Notes under the pieces: model-generated | The model's database searches: none | What the model saw: the letters and a program-made list of their open reading frames with translations, nothing else | Told to the model about the DNA's origin: nothing | In this document: piece after piece, positions 7,093-14,436 of the stretch | Numbering within the stretch: the stretch's first letter is position 1 | Layout of the letters: the number at the start of each line of letters is the position of its first letter | Made by a program: the position numbers and the translations under genes | Source: an uncultured Eubacteriales bacterium | Lineage (GTDB): Bacteria; Bacillota; Clostridia; Lachnospirales; Lachnospiraceae | Assembly: GCA_900318405.1 (NCBI GenBank) | Contig: ONKP01000007.1 | Span: 1 to 40,521, forward strand | DNA length: 40,521 nucleotides | Direction: 5' to 3'

Positions 7093-7656
7093 TTACTTAT
7101 CCAGATGAGGCAGGATCATCTCAACATCGCTGTGCGGTCTCGGGATGACGTGTGTAGCTACCAGCTCGCCAAGACGGGAAGCATTGTTGCCACCAGCCTC
7201 AACAGCGGACTTAACAGCGCCTACATCTCCACGAACCATAACGGTTACGAGTCCGGAACCGATTCTCTCGGTACCGATCAGGTTAACGTTAGCAGCTTTG
7301 CACATTGCATCGGCTGCCTCAATAGCAGCTACGAGACCTCTGGTTTCAACCATTCCTAAAGCTTCCTGTGACATTGTAGTTTCCTCCTTGACATAGTGTC
7401 TTGCGGGCTCTGCCGCTTTTACTGGTTTATTATCTGCCTTTGTATTCTCCGGTGCGGCTGCGGTGCCTGTTGCTGCGGCCGGAGCCGCTTTGGTAACTGC
7501 TTCCGCTGCCGCTGCGGCCGGAGCCGCTTTGGTAACTGATTCTGTGGCCGTCTTCGCAGGAGCTTCGGGCTTCTTGGATTGCGGCTGCTTCTTTTCTGCC
7601 GCTGCCTGCTGCTGGCCGCCGGCTGCGCCGACTTTTGTCCTCTTTATTTCCGCCAT
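7093..7656 (-). CDS. Hexameric shell protein (BMC-H) with long Ala/Lys/Pro N-terminal extension
   Basis: 187 residues. The last 93 form a canonical PduA/PduJ-type BMC domain ([14 protein letters not shown], pore motif ERIGSGL). The first 94 are low-complexity Ala/Lys/Gln/Pro, with a repeated VTKAAPAAA unit coded by a 28-bp direct repeat. ATG at 7656 has TAGGAG seven bases upstream and overlaps the preceding shell gene by 13 bases. Immediately before the BMC-domain methionine (7374), the linker KEETT is encoded by a full AAGGAGG Shine-Dalgarno at eight-base spacing, so a 93-residue unextended protein is probably also made from 7093-7374. The extension may point to one shell face and tether cargo or neighbours. 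Confidence 0.92.
   Translation of the reverse strand: MAEIKRTKVGAAGGQQQAAAEKKQPQSKKPEAPAKTATESVTKAAPAAAAAEAVTKAAPAAATGTAAAPENTKADNKPVKAAEPARHYVKEETTMSQEALGMVETRGLVAAIEAADAMCKAANVNLIGTERIGSGLVTVMVRGDVGAVKSAVEAGGNNASRLGELVATHVIPRPHSDVEMILPHLDK
7383..7389 (-). promoter_or_regulatory. Internal Shine-Dalgarno for the short shell protein
   Basis: AAGGAGG lies inside the reading frame of the extended BMC-H gene, eight bases before ATG 7374. From that ATG the protein starts [13 protein letters not shown], almost identical to the start of the separate shell gene at 8344. Two products from one gene are therefore likely. Confidence 0.75.
7472..7538. repeat. Two 28-bp direct repeats in the shell-protein extension
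   Basis: Bases 7472-7499 and 7511-7538 are identical, with a 39-bp period (13 codons). They encode the repeated VTKAAPAAA segment, so the linker seems to have grown by in-frame duplication. Confidence 0.9.
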
Positions 7657-7958
7657 GCGTAATCTCCTACCGTTCTCCATCTGCTTGCGCTCAGTTGAAC
7701 CATTTTGACGATTTCCTCATGGGGGTTCGCGATGACCGCATGCAGCGTAGGTTTTTTAATTCCTTTTTCGACAGCTGCGTCCACAGCCGTCGTCACCGAT
7801 GAGACATCGCCCTCGATGATCAGCGTTACCAGACGACCGCCAAGCTTCCTTTCCCAGGATGCGAGGTTCACGTCTGCAGCCTTGCACATGATGTCTACGG
7901 CATCCATGGCAGCAGTAACGCCTACGATCTCAACGAAGCCATACGCTTTTCCACCCAT
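7644..7958 (-). CDS. Hexameric shell protein (BMC-H), divergent pore
   Basis: 104 residues starting [20 protein letters not shown]. One BMC domain (about 1-88) with an LGGR sequence at the pore loop instead of the usual GSG, then a 16-residue tail ([15 protein letters not shown]) that overlaps the next gene by 13 bases. ATG at 7958 is preceded by AGGA; an upstream in-frame GTG is less likely. Different pore residues from the neighbouring paralogues suggest a different permeant. The 104 bases upstream hold TTGCAG direct repeats but no promoter. Confidence 0.9.
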   Translation of the reverse strand: MGGKAYGFVEIVGVTAAMDAVDIMCKAADVNLASWERKLGGRLVTLIIEGDVSSVTTAVDAAVEKGIKKPTLHAVIANPHEEIVKMVQLSASRWRTVGDYAWRK

Positions 7959-8062
7959 GGTTTCCTGTCCTTCCTGCTGCACAGTTTTCGATGTCTTTCA
8001 GAATATCACCGTCGGTCATTCGCTGCAATTACTGCAACAGGCCCGCGGCTTACTTCTGCAGA

Positions 8063-8344
8063 TTACTCGAGATTGTGCGGCAGAATATACTCAACATCTT
8101 CGTGCGGTCTCGGGATGACATGGGTAGCTACGAGCTCGCCCAGACGGGAAGCAGCTGCGCTTCCGGCCTCAACGGCTGCCTTGGTAGCTCCTACATCGCC
8201 TCTTACCAGAACGGTAACAAGTCCTGATCCGATCTTCTCGGTTCCTACCAGATGAACCTCAGCAGCCTTTGTCATGGCATCGGCCGCCTCGATCGCAGCG
8301 GTAAGACCTCTGGTCTCGATCATTCCCAAAGCTTCCTGTGACAT
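8063..8344 (-). CDS. Canonical hexameric shell protein (BMC-H, PduA/PduJ type)
   Basis: 93 residues: [20 protein letters not shown], pore motif [18 protein letters not shown] and C-terminal [15 protein letters not shown]. It is the standard single-domain shell hexamer, likely the main facet component. It is nearly identical in length and start to the short product of the extended gene at 7093-7374, which points to a recent duplication. AGGAGG lies eight bases before the ATG. Confidence 0.96.
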   Translation of the reverse strand: MSQEALGMIETRGLTAAIEAADAMTKAAEVHLVGTEKIGSGLVTVLVRGDVGATKAAVEAGSAAASRLGELVATHVIPRPHEDVEYILPHNLE

Positions 8345-8359
8345 TTTTCTGTCCTCCTG

Positions 8360-8677
8360 TTAAAACTTATCCAGCGCACTGATCTTCAGCATCTTCTCCA
8401 CACCCGGATCATCCGGATTCGGAATGATATAATGCTGAACGACGCCGCTGATTTCATTTGCTTTTTTGATTCCTGCCTCCATAGCCGCCTCAACTTCCGA
8501 TACATTTCCACGGAATTTGATGGTTACCAGAAGCGGAACCGGAAGTTCGTCGGCATGCGCTGGCTTGTTCTTGTCGAACACTTCCAGATGAACATTGGCT
8601 GCCTTGCATCCCGCATCGGCGGCTACAAAAGCACATGTAAGTCCGAATACTTCCAGGATACCAACAGCCTGTGCCAT
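8360..8677 (-). CDS. Hexameric shell protein (BMC-H) with enlarged pore loop
   Basis: 105 residues starting MAQAVGILEVFGLTCAFVAA. The BMC fold is recognisable, but where paralogues have K-I-G-S-G-L it carries a longer stretch (DKNKPAHADELPVPLLV), adding about nine residues and removing the GSG pore motif. The hexamer pore would be wider, or lined by His/Asp/Glu. It is the first shell gene after the alcohol dehydrogenase, and 15 bases separate it from the next shell gene. The ribosome site (AGGAG) is about 15 bases upstream of the ATG, longer than usual. Confidence 0.9.
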   Translation of the reverse strand: MAQAVGILEVFGLTCAFVAADAGCKAANVHLEVFDKNKPAHADELPVPLLVTIKFRGNVSEVEAAMEAGIKKANEISGVVQHYIIPNPDDPGVEKMLKISALDKF

Positions 8678-8709
8678 ATCTGTGCCTGCGCTCCTTTCCT
8701 GTTTCCTGT

Positions 8710-8768
8710 ATTATACACCGGAAACGGCTCAGAATTCCGGTCCGGCAGAATCACATGCATCATGTGAT
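8710..8768 (-). promoter_or_regulatory. Hairpin and possible internal promoter between ADH and shell genes
   Basis: Directly after the ADH stop the minus strand forms ATCACATG-ATG-CATGTGAT (8750-8768). A perfect TATAAT follows at 8710-8715, but no good -35 lies 16-18 bases upstream of it. It could raise shell transcription over enzyme transcription; weak. Confidence 0.35.
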
Positions 8769-10018
8769 CAGTGATTGTTTGTATTGCCGTCGAGCGGAAC
8801 GTTCGTTACGGCAACTTTCAGTCCCTTCTGGGCGAGCGCAAACTCATGCGCCTCATTGATCTTGTTCAGCGGGAATGCGTCGGTGATCAGATCCGTAACA
8901 GGAAGGCCGATCTCCTTTGCTCTCCTCAGGAAGTCAAACGTCGTCGCGTAATCTCTCAGGGTGTATACCCAGGATCCTACAAGGTTGATCTCCTTGGAGC
9001 AGAGATCAAAGTGAGGATTGATCGTAGCGTCGCCGTTGTTGATAAAGAATCCCAGCTCGCAGAGACCGCCGCCGTTGCGGATGAAATGATAGATATTGCT
9101 GTGTGCGATCGGAGAACCCGTGCACTGGAAAGCAAAATCTGCAAGATGTCCGCCGAAAGCGTCCTTCACGGCATTTGCCAGATTGTCAATGCCCTTGTAC
9201 TGCATGAAGTTGACGGTATTCGTAGCGCCCAGTCTCTTTGAGAACTCGAGACGTGACTCATTGCCATCAACGGTTACGATGTTCTCAATGCCCATCGTAC
9301 GAAGTACTGCCACGCAGAGAAGTCCGATCGGTCCGCAGCCCTGTACGCATACGCGGCTGTTGAAGCGGAGAATTCCGGTCGTCTTCGCACGCTCTACAGC
9401 ATGTACAAGAACGGCTGCGGGCTCGATGATGATTCTGCTCTTCAGATCCATGTCGGATACATTGAAGAACGTTGATCCTCTGCTGCCCTTGATAAAAATG
9501 TAATCGGAGAACCATCCGTTGAGATGGGTGTCATCATCCGGAATGAGTCCGTATACATCAGCTGCGCCGACATTCTTTTTGTTCAGATCGAACATCGTGA
9601 TGTCCGGATCATCCTTGAACATCATGCAGGTGACGATCTTGTCGCCGACCTTCACGGGTTTTCCTGCGGAGTCGGTCTTTACGTTCTTGCCGAGCTGTAC
9701 GATCTCGCCGGTGCCCTCATGTCCCAGTGCAACCGGGATGAGGCCGAACGGATCTTTCTTGAACTCATGCTGGTCTGTACCGCAGATACCGGTACCTTCT
9801 ACTCTTACGAGCATATCGTCATCGCCAACCGGTGGAATCGGGAATTCCTTCACATCAAAATGCTGGAGTGCTGTGAGCATAGCTACATGCGCCGTCTTCG
9901 GAACACCTGCAGCAGCACTCGAAGCGCTGTATGAAGAAGCCGGAGCTGCAGATGTGCCGCTCATACCGGCAAGCACCTGTCTGACGATCTCCTCAATATT
10001 CTGTGAATCCATTGCCAT
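8768..10018 (-). CDS. Encapsulated zinc-dependent alcohol dehydrogenase
   Basis: 416 residues of the medium-chain (MDR) family. It probably reduces the short aldehyde to its alcohol (for example lactaldehyde to 1,2-propanediol) and regenerates NAD+ inside the shell. Order: encapsulation peptide (NIEEIVRQVLAGM, about 7-19), a Ser/Ala-rich linker (20-40), then the catalytic domain with zinc ligands Cys79 (GTGICGTDQ), His100 and Glu101 (GHEGTGEI). The Rossmann motif GCGPIG follows. The four-cysteine structural-zinc lobe is absent. ATG at 10018 has AAAGGAG six bases upstream. Most Pdu/Eut loci instead use iron-type alcohol dehydrogenases (PduQ/EutG); a Zn type matches GRM5-like loci. Confidence 0.92.
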   Translation of the reverse strand: MAMDSQNIEEIVRQVLAGMSGTSAAPASSYSASSAAAGVPKTAHVAMLTALQHFDVKEFPIPPVGDDDMLVRVEGTGICGTDQHEFKKDPFGLIPVALGHEGTGEIVQLGKNVKTDSAGKPVKVGDKIVTCMMFKDDPDITMFDLNKKNVGAADVYGLIPDDDTHLNGWFSDYIFIKGSRGSTFFNVSDMDLKSRIIIEPAAVLVHAVERAKTTGILRFNSRVCVQGCGPIGLLCVAVLRTMGIENIVTVDGNESRLEFSKRLGATNTVNFMQYKGIDNLANAVKDAFGGHLADFAFQCTGSPIAHSNIYHFIRNGGGLCELGFFINNGDATINPHFDLCSKEINLVGSWVYTLRDYATTFDFLRRAKEIGLPVTDLITDAFPLNKINEAHEFALAQKGLKVAVTNVPLDGNTNNH

Positions 10019-10034
10019 GTCTTTCTCCTTTCCG

Positions 10035-11426
10035 TTACCGGATGCAGAGGCTGTCTACCATTACGCAGCGTCTTCTCTTCGTAAATGTCCTTGCGCTTGT
10101 AAGGCCTTCACCGGTTCTGGAAGCGATCGTGAAGGTTGCAAATCCCTCACCGCCGTAGCCAAGTGAAGCATAGCTCGGTCCGTTCTTAACCAGAATGGCC
10201 GTATCCATTGCTTTTGCGTACTTGGTGATACGTACGACATCATGAGAATGGATATGTGCGGAATGACGGTTGCCATGCTCAAGCCATACGCATTTCTCAA
10301 GTGCATCATCAAAATCTGTAGCCGGAACGATACCGAGGATCGGCATCATCAGCTCTGTAGCGATCAGCGGGTTCTCTTTCTCGCCGATGAATGTGATGCA
10401 GCGGATATCCGGTCCTACGTTAACACCGATCTTTGCAAGAAGCGTTCTCGCATCACGGCCTACGCACTTACGGTTCAGCTTGCCCTTCTCATCCATAACG
10501 GTGCGGATCAGTGCATCCTGCTCTTCCTTGGAAGCCAGGTAGCATCCCTGCTCGGTCACCATGTAATGAAGAAGCTCATCGACAATGGACTGTACCGCTA
10601 CGATTTCCTTCTCTGCGATGCAGGGGAGGTTGTTATCAAATGTACATCCGTTGACGATATCCTCTGCTGCCTTGCGGATATCAGCGGTCTCGTCAACGAG
10701 TGCCGGAGGATTGCCGGCGCCTGCACCGATGCCTCTCTTACCGGAGGAAAGAACCGCGGTAACTACGCCAGGGCCGCCGGTTGCTACCAGAAGGTTGATA
10801 TCAGGATGTTTCATCATGATACCGCTTGTCTGGAGTGTGGGCTTCTCAACGGTAACGGCGATGTTGTCAGGGCCGCCTGCCTCGAGTGAGCACTCATTCA
10901 TCATATTGATCGCATAGATCGTTGTCTTTACAGCCTGCGGATGCGGGTTGAAAACAACGGTGTTGCCTGCAGCGAACATACCGATCGTATTGCAGAAGAT
11001 GGTCTCCTGCGGATTGGTGCACGGTGTGATGGCACCGATGACACCGAACGGCCCCTCTTCCACAAGGGTCAGTCCGCGATCACCTGAATAAGCTTCTGTC
11101 GTGATATCCTCGGTTCCCGGAATCTTGTCAGCGCAGAGATGATTCTTCAGAATCTTGTGGCCGACATTGCCCATTCCGGTCTCGTCAACCGCCATGCGGG
11201 CCATCACTTCTGCTTCCTGATGGATCCTGCGGCGCATAACCTGAATAACTTTCTCTCTCTGATCCAGCGACATATTGCGGACGATCTGCTCCGATTTCTT
11301 AGCCGCTGCGATCGCATCATTCATATCTGCGAAGATACCATGTTTTCCCTTCGGGGAATCATTGATGCTCATCTTCGCCATGACTTCACGAACGACGCTC
11401 TGTACCATGCTTTCATCAACTGGCAC
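10035..11426 (-). CDS. Encapsulated CoA-acylating aldehyde dehydrogenase (PduP/EutE family)
   Basis: 463 residues. It oxidises the aldehyde to acyl-CoA with NAD+ (from lactaldehyde this would be lactoyl-CoA; from propanal, propanoyl-CoA). The N-terminus is an encapsulation peptide (ESMVQSVVREVMAKM, about 5-19). The catalytic Cys269 lies in DNNLPCIAEKE and the cofactor region shows GVIGAITPCTNP. GTG at 11426 is the start, with AAGGAGG eight bases upstream. It lies 48 bases after the aldolase and 16 bases before the alcohol dehydrogenase; the two dehydrogenases form a redox-balanced dismutation pair. Confidence 0.95.
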   Translation of the reverse strand: MPVDESMVQSVVREVMAKMSINDSPKGKHGIFADMNDAIAAAKKSEQIVRNMSLDQREKVIQVMRRRIHQEAEVMARMAVDETGMGNVGHKILKNHLCADKIPGTEDITTEAYSGDRGLTLVEEGPFGVIGAITPCTNPQETIFCNTIGMFAAGNTVVFNPHPQAVKTTIYAINMMNECSLEAGGPDNIAVTVEKPTLQTSGIMMKHPDINLLVATGGPGVVTAVLSSGKRGIGAGAGNPPALVDETADIRKAAEDIVNGCTFDNNLPCIAEKEIVAVQSIVDELLHYMVTEQGCYLASKEEQDALIRTVMDEKGKLNRKCVGRDARTLLAKIGVNVGPDIRCITFIGEKENPLIATELMMPILGIVPATDFDDALEKCVWLEHGNRHSAHIHSHDVVRITKYAKAMDTAILVKNGPSYASLGYGGEGFATFTIASRTGEGLTSARTFTKRRRCVMVDSLCIR

Positions 11427-11474
11427 GATGAAACCCTCCTTCAGTTGAATTTTTCACGTATGATCAGTTTCTGA

Positions 11475-12317
11475 TCAGTTCATTCCCAGCTGTTCCATAA
11501 CTTTTCTAGTGATCTCAGCAACCTGATCAGCGCTTACGGAATTGTTCTCAGCGCCGTGTGCATAGGTGGAACCTGTGTGCTGGCCAAGGCCGTCATTCTC
11601 GCAGCTGCCGCAGTTATGGCAGTTCAGTGAGCCCTTGTTCTGGCAGAGGTTTGCCGGATGCTTGCCCGGAAGACCCATCTTACGACGAATCTCATACAGT
11701 CTCTGAACAGTAGCCTTGTCGAATTCCTTCGGGCCGCCGAGCTGTTTGCTCTGATACAGCAGCTGTGCGTAGAACTCAACGGACTCCATCTTCATATATG
11801 CGGAAAGCAGATCTGTGGAATAGGTGAGTGCGCCATGGCTCTCCAGAAGTACAGCGTCGAAATAAGGGAGATATTTCTCAACTGCATCCGGGATCTCATT
11901 GGTGGAAGGTGTTCCGTAAGGAGCGATCGGTACGCATCCGAGAGCGATAACAGCTTCCGGCATGATCGGCTGTGTCAGCGGAATGCCTGCAATAGCGAAG
12001 GATGTGGCATATACCGGATGAGCATGAACAACAGATCCTACGTCAGGTCTCTTCTCATATACACGCATATGCATCTTGATCTCCGATGAAGGCCTGAATC
12101 CCGGATTTGCCTGGATTACCTCTCCCTTCTCGTTAACCTTGCAGATGTACTCAGGTGTCATAAATCCCTTTGATACACCGGTCGGTGTGCAAAGGAAGGT
12201 ATGATCATCCAGCTTTACAGAAATGTTGCCATCGTTTGCTGCTACCATGTTACGGTTGTAGATTCTCTTGCCGATGTCGCAGATCTGTTTCTTGATTTCG
12301 AACTCATTTACTGCCAT
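11475..12317 (-). CDS. Class II aldolase (fuculose/rhamnulose-1-phosphate type) with C-terminal encapsulation peptide
   Basis: 280 residues; likely the signature enzyme, splitting a ketose-1-phosphate into DHAP and a short aldehyde. Domain (1-215): catalytic Glu79 (SSEIKMH), zinc ligands His98 and His100 (VVHAHPVY) and His161 (ESHGAL). Then a cysteine-rich segment CX7CX2CX2C (Cys225, 233, 236, 239) and, after a linker, an amphipathic peptide (VSADQVAEITRKVMEQLG, 261-278) that should target it to the shell. Substrate could be L-fuculose-1-P, L-rhamnulose-1-P or 5-deoxyribulose-1-P; sequence alone does not decide. It is the first gene after a consensus promoter. ATG at 12317 has AAGGAGG nearby. 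Confidence 0.93.
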   Translation of the reverse strand: MAVNEFEIKKQICDIGKRIYNRNMVAANDGNISVKLDDHTFLCTPTGVSKGFMTPEYICKVNEKGEVIQANPGFRPSSEIKMHMRVYEKRPDVGSVVHAHPVYATSFAIAGIPLTQPIMPEAVIALGCVPIAPYGTPSTNEIPDAVEKYLPYFDAVLLESHGALTYSTDLLSAYMKMESVEFYAQLLYQSKQLGGPKEFDKATVQRLYEIRRKMGLPGKHPANLCQNKGSLNCHNCGSCENDGLGQHTGSTYAHGAENNSVSADQVAEITRKVMEQLGMN

Positions 12318-12438
12318 TTGATGCTCCTCCTTGATTTATTGGTTCATGTTTCTGCTGCATCTCATTGTAATCCGCCCTGTCTCCTGCGGCAGAACGGGCA
12401 TGTGGATTCATGGATCTTCTGGTGCAAATCCTGTTGTC

Positions 12439-12467
12439 ATTATAGAAGTAGGTATGCAATCTGTCAA
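12439..12467 (-). promoter_or_regulatory. Promoter P1 of the aldolase-to-deoR operon
   Basis: Perfect TTGACA (12462-12467), a 17-base spacer and perfect TATAAT (12439-12444). Transcription would begin near 12432, giving a leader of about 115 bases before the aldolase gene. The +-strand sequence GGTATGCAATCTGTCAA (12451-12467), covering -35 and spacer, is matched at 15 of 17 positions in P2. A consensus promoter on a catabolic operon implies that a repressor holds it off. Confidence 0.9.
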
Positions 12468-12482
12468 TAGATCGACGTTGTT

Positions 12483-12501
12483 TTGTGTTGTTTTATGTGA
12501 G
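12483..12501 (-). promoter_or_regulatory. Operator-like motif upstream of P1
   Basis: CTCACATAAAACAACACAA reads on the minus strand, 15 bases upstream of the P1 -35. It matches 17 of 19 bases of the motif at 16608-16626 near P2, there in the opposite orientation. The AAAACAAC half is repeated (AAAACAACACAAAACAAC). Confidence 0.55.
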
Positions 12502-12503
12502 AA

Positions 12504-12983
12504 TTATGTGGGGTTCACAGGTTTGGATATGACTCTCTCCCACGGCATGACATCTCCCGGCTCCCTCAGATACTCGAGAATATCAGTGACGCCTTCCCCG
12601 GTCTTTGAATCGACAAAAAATATCTTCCGGCACCCGGCCAGTCTGAGCCATCCCTCAGCTCTCCGCACATTGGCGTAAGGATGGTGGATCTTCGTCACGA
12701 TCCCGACGACCTCCCGGTTGCACGCCGCCGTACACCCCGGCGGAAAAAGCGTAAACGGTTCCGTCGACGACAGCAGAAGTCCCACGACATCGGCCTCATA
12801 GGTAAACATGGCCAGAGCGTGCCCCAGCCATTTCGTCTGCGCGTACTCACCCGGCGTATCAATGATCACATCAAAATGATTGACGTACTGCGTCTTGTGG
12901 TATGCGATCTTCTCACCCTTCAGCGCCTGCGTCAGTGTTGTTTTTCCCGCTTCACTCCGGCCCATCAGGGCTATTTTTCTCAT
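12504..12983 (-). CDS. EutP/PduV-like small P-loop protein
   Basis: 159 residues. A P-loop (GRSEAGKTT, 8-16), a DTPGEY switch-II-like motif near 43-48 and a VTK motif in place of NKxD mark the EutP/PduV family. Proposed roles in the family differ: PduV has been linked to filament attachment and movement of compartments, and EutP to acetate kinase activity. Its stop and the next promoter are about 40 bases apart. It overlaps the EutS-like shell gene by one base (TGATG), so the two are translationally coupled, a pairing conserved in eut and pdu operons. Confidence 0.9.
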   Translation of the reverse strand: MRKIALMGRSEAGKTTLTQALKGEKIAYHKTQYVNHFDVIIDTPGEYAQTKWLGHALAMFTYEADVVGLLLSSTEPFTLFPPGCTAACNREVVGIVTKIHHPYANVRRAEGWLRLAGCRKIFFVDSKTGEGVTDILEYLREPGDVMPWERVISKPVNPT

Positions 12984-13360
12984 CAGGTCTTTGTGAGTGG
13001 TACACAGCTGTATCCCAGCTCACCCTCCACATAGTCCAGCACAGCGTGGATCGCGGCTTCCACCTCTGACACCGTGCCCGTGATGATCAGGGTTCCCGAA
13101 AAACGATCGACAAAACCCAGCTGGATGCCGGCGGACTTGGAAGCGATATCTCCCATAATAATAGCCGTCTCGCACGGGGTGACCGTCATGATGCCGATCG
13201 CCGCATTGCCGTAGTCCACCGTCGGATCCAGGCCCAGCTTCGTGTACATCTCCGGCACCGGTCCGGCGATCACATGTGCGAGTGTGATCTGTTTGCCGGG
13301 TACAAGCTCCTGAATGATCCGCTGCTTGGTCTCCGGCGTCATATGATCCGTATATCCCAT
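12983..13360 (-). CDS. EutS/PduU-like circularly permuted shell protein (BMC-H)
   Basis: 125 residues. An N-terminal segment (1-35) that forms the beta-barrel plug in EutS/PduU is followed by the permuted BMC domain (GPVPEMYTKLGLDP, then NAAIGIMTVTPCETAIIMGDIA and LIITGTVSEVEAAI). Such shell proteins are bent or plugged hexamers and are thought to interact with EutP/PduV, its coupled neighbour. AGGAG lies six bases before the ATG. The 148 bases upstream contain nothing I recognise. Confidence 0.92.
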   Translation of the reverse strand: MGYTDHMTPETKQRIIQELVPGKQITLAHVIAGPVPEMYTKLGLDPTVDYGNAAIGIMTVTPCETAIIMGDIASKSAGIQLGFVDRFSGTLIITGTVSEVEAAIHAVLDYVEGELGYSCVPLTKT

Positions 13361-13508
13361 TACTCTCTCCTGTTCATTCTTTCTGCTGCTGTGTCCGGGA
13401 ATGCTGTATAACTTCTGTCAAAAATAATGCCGCTGCGCCGTCCCCGCCGGTGCAGAACTCCGCTCCGGCAGATAAAAAACCTACAGCATGGGCAGCTCAT
13501 TTTTCAGC

Positions 13509-14282
13509 TTACGGAATATAGTGTGTCTCTTCAAAAGGATCCCTGTAGCGCGGCACCTTCCGGTCCGCCTCACCGACGCCGAGGAAATCAAGCATATGCG
13601 CCGGGTCTGCATTGAGGATCAGGCTGCGGGGGAAATTCACCTCTTCGACAACTCTCTCCGCATACGTAAAATCTCCGATATGCGCCGGTCCGTGGCTGTC
13701 GCTGGAAAGGATCACGGGTACCTTCTTCTCCCTGCATGCCTTCAGCATGGCCAGTATGTTCGGCCGCACGTCGCCCCGCCATCCGTCCGGCGCAAGAGAG
13801 GCATTGTTTACCTCGAGTGCGACGCCGTATTCACCGGCTGCTTCCGCCAGGCGGTCATAGTCCAGAGGATAACGTGTGTCATCCGGATGGCCGATAATTT
13901 TTACACAGGGATGGCGCATGGCAAGCGCATAGGCCCGTGTATTGGCTTCCCGGCCTCCCGGCTTCAGGCATCCGTAGTGGATGCTCGCGATCACGTAGTC
14001 AAGATCCTGAAGGATATCGTCCGGCAGATCCAGCCGTCCGTCATAATCCATGATATTGGATTCCGCCCCGAGGCAGACCCGAATGCCGGAACGAAGCCGT
14101 GCCGATTTGGAGATGCCGCGGAAATAAGACGTTGTCCCTGCCGCCATCGTTCCCGGACCGTGATCTGTGATGCCAAGGATCGTCATGCCTTTTGCGGCAG
14201 CGGCCTTTGCCATCTCCGCGATCGTGGCACTCGTCCCGTGACCGCTCGCTATGGTATGCGTATGCATATCGCATGTATACAT
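13509..14282 (-). CDS. PHP-domain phosphoesterase (YcdX-like)
   Basis: 257 residues of the PHP superfamily. Metal-binding motifs are visible in order: DMHTHT near the N-terminus with a following His (SGHGTS), TDHGPG, GAESNI, ASIHYG, GHPDD and SSDSHGP near the C-terminus. These hydrolases act on phosphoesters including sugar phosphates; histidinol-phosphatase and polymerase PHP domains are relatives. The ATG at 14282 (MYTCDMHTHT) has AGGAGG 12 bases upstream. It sits inside the microcompartment cluster but has no encapsulation peptide, so it likely acts in the cytosol, perhaps on an accumulated sugar phosphate. The link is inferred from position. Confidence 0.85.
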   Translation of the reverse strand: MYTCDMHTHTIASGHGTSATIAEMAKAAAAKGMTILGITDHGPGTMAAGTTSYFRGISKSARLRSGIRVCLGAESNIMDYDGRLDLPDDILQDLDYVIASIHYGCLKPGGREANTRAYALAMRHPCVKIIGHPDDTRYPLDYDRLAEAAGEYGVALEVNNASLAPDGWRGDVRPNILAMLKACREKKVPVILSSDSHGPAHIGDFTYAERVVEEVNFPRSLILNADPAHMLDFLGVGEADRKVPRYRDPFEETHYIP

Positions 14283-14436
14283 GATCCTGCTGTTCCTCCT
14301 GTCAGCCCTTCCGAAGTGGATTTTCAGCCGACTGCTGTATCCGGCACGCATTCAATTCTGCAGCCGGAATACTGTACTCAGCGCCGATTCCGTTCTGCAG
14401 CCGGCACGCTGTGTCCGACGCACAGTCCCCGGTCTG
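14283..14436 (-). other. 154-bp spacer with short direct repeats
   Basis: TTCTGCAGCCGG occurs at 14356-14367 and 14393-14404, and CCGGCACGC occurs twice as well. No promoter or gene is evident. Confidence 0.5.

Noticed and set aside
7472-7538. Direct repeats as a possible CRISPR remnant
   Set aside because: They are in-frame codon repeats of a shell-protein linker, only two units, with no spacer pattern.
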